DNA from: Desulfobacteraceae bacterium
Lineage (GTDB): Bacteria > Desulfobacterota > Desulfobacteria > Desulfobacterales > Desulfococcaceae
Length of the DNA: 47,061 bases
Direction of reading: 5' to 3'
Assembly: GCA_011390755.1 (NCBI GenBank)
Contig: JAABRU010000039.1
Coordinates: 1-47,061, forward strand
Shown: piece after piece, positions 7,985-15,842 of the stretch
Layout of the letters: the number at the start of each line of letters is the position of its first letter
Position numbering within the stretch: position 1 is the stretch's first letter
Notes under the pieces: generated by a model
What the model was told of the DNA's origin: nothing
Seen by the model: only the letters and a program-made list of their open reading frames with translations
The model's database searches: none
Position numbers and translations under genes: made by a program

Positions 7985-9214
7985 ATGAAAAGTCTGAAAC
8001 GGATTCTTCCTGCTGTTTCACTGTTTTATTTCGGAATGGCAGTTTTTTTTCAAATAGTTGCAATTTTCCTTTTTCTGGAAATCCGGCCTCCGGTACCCAC
8101 TTCCCTGTTTTTTCTTTCCGAAGGATTCTTCGGGCTTCTTTCTGTCGGATTTATTGCACTGTTTATCGCTACAATTTTCTTCAAAAACAAAGAAGAAAGT
8201 ATGACCTGCAAATCGGAACCGATTCCCGAAACCGGCCGGAATCAGAAAACCCTGTCTGTAACCGGAGTGATGATGCTGATTCTGTTTCTCAATGCCGGGA
8301 TCAGTTTTTTCGCTTTTGCAGTGGTCAAATCAGACGGTTCCCCTGAGATTTACGGAGACCGTTATGTCATGGCTTACAAAGGAAAAGTAATCCGGGAAAT
8401 TGACAGAGCAGAGTATTACAGAGAATCCGGACGCAGCACCAAAAGTACAGCGCAGGTCTTTGCCGCGTTTCTGCTGGTTTTCACCGGCGGGATTCTGACG
8501 GCTTATCTGCCGGAGATAAAGGGATTCCGTGTGGATTTCGCCCGGTTTCCCTTTTCCCGGACACGGCATCTGACCCGCTCCCGCGGACAGGTGAGGGTCA
8601 GCAGCAGAACCCATGTGCTCCCCACGGAAATGAAAGCAAAGATTATCAGTGCACTTTCTGCGGCCATGAAGGACCAGGACCCGAAGGTTCGGCAGCAGGC
8701 GACACTGGCTCTGGGCAAAATCGAAGATCTGGAAGACATAAATCCGCTGACAGATGCCCTGCGGGATGAGGATGCAGCGGTTCGGAATACCGCAGTTCAG
8801 GCCCTGCAGTATTTTGATGATCCCCTTGCGGTTCCCCATCTCCTGCCGCTGCTTGCAGATGAACATCACCATGATGCTGTTCTGAAGGTCATAGAAAATT
8901 TATGCCGTGCTGTGCAGACACTGCAGTTCGGTTATGATCCGGAAAATCAGATCCGGGATAAGCGCCGCACTGTGTATGATCCGGATCTGAGCCGTCTCAC
9001 GATCCCCCTGCCGGAACTGGCGGAAATTGTGATTTATGCCCAAACCTGCAACATAGAGCAAGTCCGAAGTCTTGTCAGGTATGCAGGGCAGTTTTACGGT
9101 GAAAACCCTCTGAAAAACAGTATCTGTCTCACCCTGTACGGCAATCTGCACGAAACAGATGAGAAGCTTTTTAGAGAGCTGGGGAGCCTTTGTAAAAATG
9201 TTATTAAAAAATGA
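7985..9214 (+). CDS. Membrane protein with C-terminal HEAT (PBS-lyase-like) repeats
   Basis: This 409-residue protein begins with hydrophobic segments at about residues 10-40, 48-72 and 90-115, and another near 155-175. The loop carries the phrase YVMAYKGKVIREIDRAEYY. From about residue 215 come HEAT-type repeats (AAMKDQDPKVRQQATLALGKIEDLE and ALRDEDAAVRNTAVQALQYFDD), which form an alpha-solenoid for protein binding, probably facing the cytoplasm. AAGGA precedes the ATG. It follows the DUF4189 gene by 63 bp. Function unknown; a membrane-tethered scaffold is a reasonable guess. The HEAT call is good, and the number of membrane spans is approximate. Confidence 0.75.
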   Translation: MKSLKRILPAVSLFYFGMAVFFQIVAIFLFLEIRPPVPTSLFFLSEGFFGLLSVGFIALFIATIFFKNKEESMTCKSEPIPETGRNQKTLSVTGVMMLILFLNAGISFFAFAVVKSDGSPEIYGDRYVMAYKGKVIREIDRAEYYRESGRSTKSTAQVFAAFLLVFTGGILTAYLPEIKGFRVDFARFPFSRTRHLTRSRGQVRVSSRTHVLPTEMKAKIISALSAAMKDQDPKVRQQATLALGKIEDLEDINPLTDALRDEDAAVRNTAVQALQYFDDPLAVPHLLPLLADEHHHDAVLKVIENLCRAVQTLQFGYDPENQIRDKRRTVYDPDLSRLTIPLPELAEIVIYAQTCNIEQVRSLVRYAGQFYGENPLKNSICLTLYGNLHETDEKLFRELGSLCKNVIKK

Positions 9215-9255
9215 ACAGCAGCCGGATGTATTTCAACTCGTCCCGGGCAGAGCCC

Positions 9256-9475
9256 CAATGCCGTTAAGTTAAGACTCCCCTCCCGCCGGGGGCAATACTG
9301 TTGACTTAAGAAAAAAATCCCCCTCCCCCTGTGGAAGGGGTTAGGGAGGGGTAAAATAACAGTCTGTAATTAAAAACAGTTTCCATCCTCCCCTGCCCCT
9401 CCCTCAGGGGAGGGGAGTCTTCAGTCAACAGTTATTGCCACCGGGGGGGATTTTTGGCTTAACTGAATGGTATTG
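9256..9475. mobile_element. Family S inverted-repeat element 4
   Basis: The ends are CAATGCCGTTAAGTTAAG and CTTAACTGAATGGTATTG. GGCAGAGCCC flanks both sides (9246-9255, 9477-9486) within CCCGGG hairpin arms. The interior is G/C-tract rich (ACTCCCCTCCC.. and GGGGAGGGGAGTCTT) and itself forms nested inverted repeats. It fills the 330-bp gap before mod. Confidence 0.8.
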
Positions 9476-9544
9476 AGGCAGAGCCCGGGAACGGGAAAAT
9501 TCGACATCTGATACCCCTGCGGGGTTCAAATACACGGAGAGAAA

Positions 9545-11443
9545 ATGGATAAACTGAAAGCGGAAGAGGGGCAGAGTAAGGATATTGTGTCTGAAAATAT
9601 GGAAATGCTGAAGCAGATATTTCCGGCTGTGTTTACGGAAGGGAAGGTTGATTTTGGCGCACTCCGGGCCGAACTGGGGGAATATGCTGAAGATCAGGAG
9701 GAACGCTACCGTTTTACCTGGAACGGCAAGGCTATGGCCCGCAGAATTGCCCAGACACCCTCTTCGGGTACACTCCGCCCCTGTCCGGATGAAAGTGTGG
9801 ACTGGAAAAAGACACAGAACCTTTTCATTGAAGGCGATAATCTGGAAGTGCTGAAACTGCTTCAGAAAAGTTACCATAAAAAAGTCAAGATGATCTACAT
9901 TGATCCGCCCTATAATACAGGCAAGGAGTTTATCTACCCGGACAGATACCAGGATAATCTGGATACCTATCTGGCCTATACGGGTCAGAAAGATGCGGAA
10001 GGACGAAAATTTTCCACCAATACCGAAACATCCGGCCGTTTCCATACCAACTGGCTGAATATGATGTATCCCCGGCTGAAATTGGCAAGAAATCTGCTGC
10101 GGGATGACGGGGTGATTTTTATATCCATTGATGACAATGAAGTGGCAAATCTGCGGAAAATTTGTGATGAGATATTTGGGGAGGAGAATTTTGTAGCAAA
10201 TATTGTTTGGCAAAAAAAATATGCTGTTTCAAATGACGATCCAAGCATAGCACCAATGCATGACCATATTATTGCATATAAAAAGACATCCGGTTTTCAA
10301 AGATTATTACTTCCAAGAACAGAAAAACAGCTTCAGCGGTATAAGAATTCCGATGACGATCCAAGAGGTTTATGGAGTTCCGATAACTATGTAAGTAATA
10401 AGTCCCGATATGAAAGACCTACATTATGGTATGCAATTAAACATCCGAAAACCGGTGAGGATGTATGGCCTGACGAGAATGCTGTTTGGCGATATTCTCC
10501 AGAAAAACATGAACAAATGGAAAAAGAAAACAGGTTATATTGGGGACCGGATGAATCCTACAAAAAACCAAGATTGAAACGTTTTCTGTCAGAAATACAG
10601 GATGGTATTGTTCCTTCTACCTGGTGGACATTTTCAGAGACAGGTCACAATGATGAAGGGCAAAAAGAGACAGGACTATTACTTGGCAAAAAAATATTCA
10701 GTACACCCAAACCCGTAAGATTAATAGATAGAATAACTGATATATCTGTTACAAAAGAAGATTTGGTATTAGATTTTTTTGCCGGATCAGCGGCAACTGC
10801 ACATTCAATAATAAATCAAAACTGTAAAGACAGCGGCAACCGCAAATTCATAATGATCCAACTCCCCGAACCCTGCGACGAAAAATCCGAAGCCTTCAAA
10901 GCCGGATACAAAACCATAGCCGACATCGGAAAAGAACGCATCCGCCGTGTCATCCAAAAAATCAAAGAAGAAAAGAACACCCAGAACCAACTCCCCTGCA
11001 TGTCCGAAAAAAATAACCCCCCTGACCTCGGCTTCAAGGTCTTCAAACTCGACTCCTCCAACATCAAAGCCTGGGACCCGGATATTGACAGAATTGAGGA
11101 TTCTCTTCTGGATGCGGTCAACAATATCAAAGCCGACCGCACAGAAGATGACATACTCTGTGAAATTCTGCTCAAATACGGCCTTGACCTCACCGTCCCC
11201 ATTGAAAAACGAAACATAGCCCAAAAAACCGTATATTCCATCGGCACGGGCGCATTAATCATCTGCCTGGATGCGGACATTACACTGGATACCGTGGAAG
11301 GCATCGCCAAACTCAAGCAGGAACTCCAACCCGAAATCATGCGGGTGGTATTCCGTGACACCGGATTCAAAGACGACGTGGTCAAAACCAATGCCATGCA
11401 GATTTTGAAACAGTACGGCATAGATGACGTAAAAAGCCTGTAA
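9545..11443 (+). CDS. mod: Type III restriction-modification DNA methyltransferase (Mod)
   Basis: This is a 632-residue beta-class N6-adenine methyltransferase, the specificity and modification subunit of a type III system. Catalytic motif IV is DPPYNTG at about residues 120-126, and SAM-binding motif I is DFFAGSAATAHS near residue 412, in the order expected for this class. The target-recognition domain lies between them (about 205-400). That middle part (10150-10800) is more AT-rich and uses different codons from both ends, consistent with domain exchange. The C-terminal region should contact Res. The ATG at 9545 is preceded by GGAGAGAAA. Res lies 0.9 kb downstream, separated by a GxxExxY gene and repeats. 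Confidence 0.95.
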   Translation: MDKLKAEEGQSKDIVSENMEMLKQIFPAVFTEGKVDFGALRAELGEYAEDQEERYRFTWNGKAMARRIAQTPSSGTLRPCPDESVDWKKTQNLFIEGDNLEVLKLLQKSYHKKVKMIYIDPPYNTGKEFIYPDRYQDNLDTYLAYTGQKDAEGRKFSTNTETSGRFHTNWLNMMYPRLKLARNLLRDDGVIFISIDDNEVANLRKICDEIFGEENFVANIVWQKKYAVSNDDPSIAPMHDHIIAYKKTSGFQRLLLPRTEKQLQRYKNSDDDPRGLWSSDNYVSNKSRYERPTLWYAIKHPKTGEDVWPDENAVWRYSPEKHEQMEKENRLYWGPDESYKKPRLKRFLSEIQDGIVPSTWWTFSETGHNDEGQKETGLLLGKKIFSTPKPVRLIDRITDISVTKEDLVLDFFAGSAATAHSIINQNCKDSGNRKFIMIQLPEPCDEKSEAFKAGYKTIADIGKERIRRVIQKIKEEKNTQNQLPCMSEKNNPPDLGFKVFKLDSSNIKAWDPDIDRIEDSLLDAVNNIKADRTEDDILCEILLKYGLDLTVPIEKRNIAQKTVYSIGTGALIICLDADITLDTVEGIAKLKQELQPEIMRVVFRDTGFKDDVVKTNAMQILKQYGIDDVKSL

Positions 11444-11448
11444 AAACA

Positions 11449-11547
11449 GAACCACAGATGAACACGGATAGACACAGATATTTCCTCTAAAACTCCCCTC
11501 CCCTGAGGGAGGGTGAATCTGTGTGAATTTGTGTCCATCTGTGGTTC
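11449..11547. repeat. Palindromic ACCACAGATG repeat unit upstream of the GxxExxY gene
   Basis: GAACCACAGATGAACACGG at the left is mirrored by GTGTCCATCTGTGGTTC at the right, with ACACAGAT / ATCTGTGT also pairing. The centre is an inserted CTCCCCTCCCCTGAGGGAGGG tract. It begins 5 bp after the mod stop and ends 14 bp before the next ATG. Confidence 0.9.
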
Positions 11548-11561
11548 AAAAGGAAATAAAG

Positions 11562-11945
11562 ATGACTACAGAGGCACAAAAATTTCATTTAAAGAATGAA
11601 ACTTTCCAGATTATCGGTTCTGCGATGGAGGTGCTGAATATTCTGGGGCATGGTTTACTGGAAAAGCCTTATGAAAATGCCCTTGTTGTGGAATTCGGTC
11701 TGCGGGGGATTCCTTACAGACAGCAGCCGCATTTTGATGTGATGTATAAAAATGTCAGGGTGGGGGAGTATGTGCCTGATCTGATTGTTTTTGATCAGAT
11801 TGTTGTGGATACAAAGGTGGTGAACAGTATCGGAAATCATGAAAAAGGGCAGATACTCAATTATTTGAAAATATGCGGTATGAGAATCGGACTGATACTA
11901 AATTTCAAATATGCCAAACTTCAGTGGGAACGTCTCATTTTATAA
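11562..11945 (+). CDS. GxxExxY protein (PDDEXK_3 nuclease fold)
   Basis: This 127-residue protein carries the family signature GHGLLEKPYENAL (G-x-x-E-x-x-Y) at about residues 25-37. Further on, EYVPDLIVFDQIVVDTKVV shows the D...(D/E)-x-K arrangement of the PD-(D/E)XK nuclease fold. The family's cellular role is not established. The ATG at 11562 (MTTEAQKFHLKNE) with AAAGGA upstream is preferred over an in-frame ATG at 11523, which lies inside the palindromic repeat. The gene sits between mod and res and is bracketed by ACCACAGATG-type palindromes on both sides, an arrangement often seen, from memory, for this family. It may be a third component of the locus or an insertion into it. Confidence 0.88.
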   Translation: MTTEAQKFHLKNETFQIIGSAMEVLNILGHGLLEKPYENALVVEFGLRGIPYRQQPHFDVMYKNVRVGEYVPDLIVFDQIVVDTKVVNSIGNHEKGQILNYLKICGMRIGLILNFKYAKLQWERLIL

Positions 11946-11950
11946 TAAGG

Positions 11951-12314
11951 GAACCACAGATGAAAATCAAAAAAAATATCTGTGTGAATCTGTGTCCATC
12001 TGTGGTTCAAAAACAGAACCACAGATGGACACGGATAAACACAGATAAAAAACAAAAAAATATCTGTGTGAATCTGTGTCCATCTGTGGTTCAAAAACAG
12101 AACCACAGATGAACACGGATAAACACAGATAAAAAACAAAAAAATATCTGTGTGAATCTGTGTCCATCTGTGGTTCAAAAGATGAAAATACAAAAAAATA
12201 TCTGTGTGAATCTGCGTCCATCTGTGGTTCAAAAACAGAACCACAGATGAACACGGATAAACACAGATAAAAAACAAAAAAATATCTGTGTGAATCTGCG
12301 TCCATCTGTGGTTC
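11951..12314. repeat. Array of five palindromic ACCACAGATG units between the GxxExxY gene and res
   Basis: Units lie at 11951-12008, 12016-12092, 12100-12176, 12181-12230 (left arm missing) and 12238-12314. A full unit has arms GAACCACAGATG.. and ..CATCTGTGGTTC joined by an A-rich centre (AAAAAACAAAAAAATA), so each can fold into a long hairpin. It fills the 388-bp gap and ends 19 bp before the res ATG. It is not a CRISPR, because there are no spacers. Confidence 0.95.
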
Positions 12315-12333
12315 TCAATCATAAGGAAAAAGA

Positions 12334-15300
12334 ATGAAAATCAAATTCAATCCTGAGCTGCCTTATCAGAAAGAAGCCCTTACTTCCGTCACTTCCATCT
12401 TTGAAGGACAGGAAATATGCAAAAGCAGTTTCACCGTGACCTTAGAAAAACAAAAAGTTTTTCCGGGGCAGGAAAACGATCTGGGTATCGGGAACAGATT
12501 ACGGTTAGCGGAAGAAGAACTTCTTGAAAATATCCAAAAAATTCAAATGAAAAACGGACTGCCCCAGACAAAATACATAGATAATCCGGAAAAAGCCGCT
12601 CCCAACTTCACGGTGGAAATGGAAACCGGAACCGGAAAAACCTATGTATATCTGCGTACAATCTTTGAACTGAACCGGTTGTACGGATTCAGCAAATTCA
12701 TCATTGTTGTGCCTTCGGTAGCCGTTAAAGAGGGCGTATATAAATCCCTCCGGATGACAGAGGAACATTTCAGCACCCTTTACGACAATACCCCTTTTGA
12801 TTATTTCATATATGATCCGCAGAAACTCGGTCAGGTCCGCAGTTTTGCCACAGGCGACACCATTCAGATAATGGTCATCAATATTGACGCTTTCCGTAAA
12901 ACTTTTACTGATCCGGCCAAAGAAAGCAAATCCAATATCATTCACCGTCCCCACGACCGCATGAGCGGAACCCGGCCCATTGAATTCATACAGGCCACCC
13001 GGCCCGTGGTCATTATTGACGAACCCCAGAGCGTGGACACAACAGCCAAATCCAAAAAAGCCATTGCCTCCCTTCATCCCCTGTGCTGCCTGCGCTATTC
13101 GGCCACACACAAAGACAGATACAACCTGATGTACAAGCTGGATTCCATTGACGCGTATGAGCAGAAACTCGTCAAGCAGATCGAAGTGGCCTGCATTGAT
13201 GTGAAAGACAGCCATAATCAGGCATATATCAAATTATTAAAGGTGGATAACAGAAAAAGCCCTATCACGGCGCAGATTGAACTGGATGCCCTGAAACACG
13301 GCAAAGTCAGACGGATGAAAAAGACAGTGAAAAGCGGGGATGACCTGCTGACGCTCTCCGGCGGACGGGATGTGTATGAGGGCTATATCATTAATGAGAT
13401 ATACTGCGAAGAAGGCAATGAATATATTGATTTCAGCAGCAAACCGGACATTATCCGCCTGCGGCACACCATCGGTGATGTGAATGAGGATGAATACAAA
13501 CGCCTGCAAATCCGCAAAACCATAGAGGAACATCTGGAGAAGGAACTGAAACTGCGCCCCAAAGGGATAAAGGTTCTCAGTCTCTTTTTCATTGACAAGG
13601 TGGCCAACTACCGCATTTACGATGAAGACGGCAATCCGCAGAAAGGAAAATTTGCCCGGATCTTTGAGGAGGAATACCGCCAATATATCCGAAAGCCCAA
13701 ATACAAAACCCTGTTCAAAGAAGCGGATACAGAAACAATCGTGGAGAGGGTTCACGACGGATATTTTGCCATTGACCGGAAGAAAACCAAAAAAGGGGAA
13801 ATGGTGGAAATGTATGCGGAATCCAAAACCGGTACATCTGCCAAAGATGAAAGTGCCTATAACCTCATTATGAAAGACAAGGAAAAACTGCTCAGTTTCG
13901 ACTCCGATCTCAAGTTCATTTTTTCCCATTCCGCGCTGAAAGAAGGATGGGACAACCCCAATGTCTTCCAGATATGCACCCTCAATGAAAGCAAATCCCC
14001 AATGAAAAAGCGGCAGGAGATCGGTCGGGGGCTCCGCATAGCTGTCAATCAGGAGGGGGAACGGGTTCACGGCTTTGACATCAACACCCTGACCGTTATG
14101 GCCAATGAATCCTATGAAAATTTTGCCAGGCAGTTACAGAAGGAAATTGAGGAGGAAGAGGGCATCCGCTTCGGCATTGTGGAAAAACACAGCTTTGCCA
14201 ATATCCCTGTGAAAAGTGACAGCGGCGGGGATGTCTGTCTGGGGACAGATGCATCGGAAAATCTGTGGGAACACCTGCTCAGCAAAAAATACATTGACAG
14301 CAAAGGGAAGATACAGGATACACTGCGCAAGGATCTGGCCGCAGATCAGGTGGACCTGCCGGAAAATATGAAAGCCCATGGGGAACCGATAAACAATGTT
14401 CTCAAAAAAGTGGCAGGCGGTCTGAATATTCAGGATGCGGATAAGAAAAGGCAGGTAAAACTGAACAAGGCCGTATTTCTCGGTGAGGATTTCCGGCAGC
14501 TCTGGGACCGTATCAAATACAAAACCGCATACCGGGTGAATTTTGACTGTGAAGCACTGACAGAAGAATGCGCCAAAATTATTAAAGAAAATCTGCTTGT
14601 AAACAGGCCCCTGTTTCACTACCGCAAAGGGCTGGCAAAAATGGAACGCAGCGGTGTGAATACCGAAGAAATAAAAAGCGGCGCATATGTCTATGACGCG
14701 CAGGTAAGGGAGCTTCCGGACATTATCAGCTATCTTCAGAACGAAACCCGGTTAACACGAAGGACACTGGCCGATATTCTTATCCGCTCGGAAAAGCTCT
14801 CTCAGTTCCGCAGAAATCCCCAAAAGTTCATTGAGGAAGTCAGTGCCATCATCAGGCGAAAGATGCAGCAGTTTATCGTGGACGGCATCCGCTATCAGAA
14901 AATCGGTGAAGAATATTATTATGCCCAGGAATTGTTTGAAGAAAAGGAACTGATGGGCTATCTGGATAAAAATATGCAGACGGCCCGTAAATCCGTCTAT
15001 GACCACATTGTATATGATTCCGATGTGGAAGCCGCATTTGCCAAAAAGTTTGAACAAAGCGAAGAAGTCAGAGTATATGCCAAACTCCCCGGATGGTTTA
15101 GAATTGATACCCCCCTGGGCACATATAACCCGGACTGGGCAGTGCTCATAGAGCGGGATGACACAGAAAAACTCTATTTCGTGGTCGAAAGCAAAGGCGG
15201 TCTGTTCCCCGACAGCCTGCGTGAGACAGAAAAAGGAAAAATCAACTGCGGCAAGGAACATTTCAAAGCCCTGAACACAGATGTGGGCTTCACTGTTGCC

Positions 15301-15351
15301 AACAGCTTTGAAAATTTTATAGCAAAAACCCCGGGCAGTGCTGCTGCATGA
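12334..15351 (+). CDS. res: Type III restriction enzyme, helicase-nuclease subunit (Res)
   Basis: This is a 1005-residue restriction subunit that cuts DNA after ATP-driven communication between two Mod-bound sites. The N-terminal SF2 helicase shows Walker A ETGTGKTYVY (about 97-106), the DEAD-box equivalent VIIDEPQSVD (about 226-235), motif III RYSATH (about 254-259), and motif VI-like QEIGRGLRIAV. The C-terminal PD-(D/E)XK nuclease is visible as TYNPDWAVLI followed by YFVVESKGG (about 930-955). All key residues appear intact. AAGGA precedes the ATG. Together with Mod this should be a working restriction system. The insertion of a gene and hairpin array between mod and res is unusual, since the two are normally adjacent. 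Confidence 0.96.
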   Translation: MKIKFNPELPYQKEALTSVTSIFEGQEICKSSFTVTLEKQKVFPGQENDLGIGNRLRLAEEELLENIQKIQMKNGLPQTKYIDNPEKAAPNFTVEMETGTGKTYVYLRTIFELNRLYGFSKFIIVVPSVAVKEGVYKSLRMTEEHFSTLYDNTPFDYFIYDPQKLGQVRSFATGDTIQIMVINIDAFRKTFTDPAKESKSNIIHRPHDRMSGTRPIEFIQATRPVVIIDEPQSVDTTAKSKKAIASLHPLCCLRYSATHKDRYNLMYKLDSIDAYEQKLVKQIEVACIDVKDSHNQAYIKLLKVDNRKSPITAQIELDALKHGKVRRMKKTVKSGDDLLTLSGGRDVYEGYIINEIYCEEGNEYIDFSSKPDIIRLRHTIGDVNEDEYKRLQIRKTIEEHLEKELKLRPKGIKVLSLFFIDKVANYRIYDEDGNPQKGKFARIFEEEYRQYIRKPKYKTLFKEADTETIVERVHDGYFAIDRKKTKKGEMVEMYAESKTGTSAKDESAYNLIMKDKEKLLSFDSDLKFIFSHSALKEGWDNPNVFQICTLNESKSPMKKRQEIGRGLRIAVNQEGERVHGFDINTLTVMANESYENFARQLQKEIEEEEGIRFGIVEKHSFANIPVKSDSGGDVCLGTDASENLWEHLLSKKYIDSKGKIQDTLRKDLAADQVDLPENMKAHGEPINNVLKKVAGGLNIQDADKKRQVKLNKAVFLGEDFRQLWDRIKYKTAYRVNFDCEALTEECAKIIKENLLVNRPLFHYRKGLAKMERSGVNTEEIKSGAYVYDAQVRELPDIISYLQNETRLTRRTLADILIRSEKLSQFRRNPQKFIEEVSAIIRRKMQQFIVDGIRYQKIGEEYYYAQELFEEKELMGYLDKNMQTARKSVYDHIVYDSDVEAAFAKKFEQSEEVRVYAKLPGWFRIDTPLGTYNPDWAVLIERDDTEKLYFVVESKGGLFPDSLRETEKGKINCGKEHFKALNTDVGFTVANSFENFIAKTPGSAAA

Positions 15352-15531
15352 GCAATTTACTTTAGCTGCCGGTCAGAACAGCTCAGTGCCAATGTGTTAT
15401 CCGAAGGGGTACATAGGCAGCGGTCAGTCAGGAGTGCGGATTGCCATGTGAACTGAAAACAAAAATTTGCTGCTTGAAATTTGATGCCATTTCATATAAA
15501 AATATTTTTTCCGTTCCCAGGCTCCGCATCA

Positions 15532-15585
15532 ATGCCGTTACGTTAAGACTCCCCTCCCACCGGGGGAGGGTGGGAACAGAAACAT
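15532..15585. repeat. Truncated family S end
   Basis: CAATGCCGTTACGTTAAGACTCCCCTCCCACC matches the left end of family S and follows CGTTCCCAGGCTCCGCAT, a host hairpin arm. No matching right end was found. It lies in the 491-bp gap between res and vgrG1. Confidence 0.5.
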
Positions 15586-15593
15586 GAAAGCAG

Positions 15594-15622
15594 GGTGCGT
15601 TAGGCACCGGCCCTAACGCACC
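15594..15622. repeat. GGTGCGTTAGG hairpin
   Basis: GGTGCGTTAGG pairs perfectly with CCTAACGCACC around a 7-base loop. No T run follows, so it reads as a repetitive palindrome rather than a clear terminator. Confidence 0.7.
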
Positions 15623-15679
15623 GGAATCTGGACCTGCGCGGAGTGCGAAAATTTAGGCCGAAGCCGGTTTTTCGCAGAC

Positions 15680-15729
15680 ACTTTCACATAAACGGCCATG
15701 ATTTATGACTCACAGCGAAGCATGAAAAT
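15680..15729. repeat. 50-bp ACTTTCAT family repeat, copy 3 (inverted)
   Basis: ACTTTCACATAAACGGCCATG..AGCGAAGCATGAAAAT is the reverse-oriented relative of the unit at 1767. Confidence 0.7.
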
Positions 15730-15842
15730 GAAGAACTGTTACATACTGTAATAATTCAACATTCATCATTTTTATATAAAAATACTGTTGCCGGTGCCCC
15801 AATTTCTGCTTTCATACTTCATACCACAAAAGGAGATTCCGT

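Noticed and set aside
11951..12314. Regular repeats that could be taken for a CRISPR array
   Set aside because: The units are long palindromes in direct succession with no unique spacers, and there are no cas genes.
11873..12322. Long ORFs on both strands across the ACCACAGATG array (NHRWTQIHTD-type repeats)
   Set aside because: They arise from the palindromic repeat itself. The same peptide appears on both strands and there is no ribosome site.
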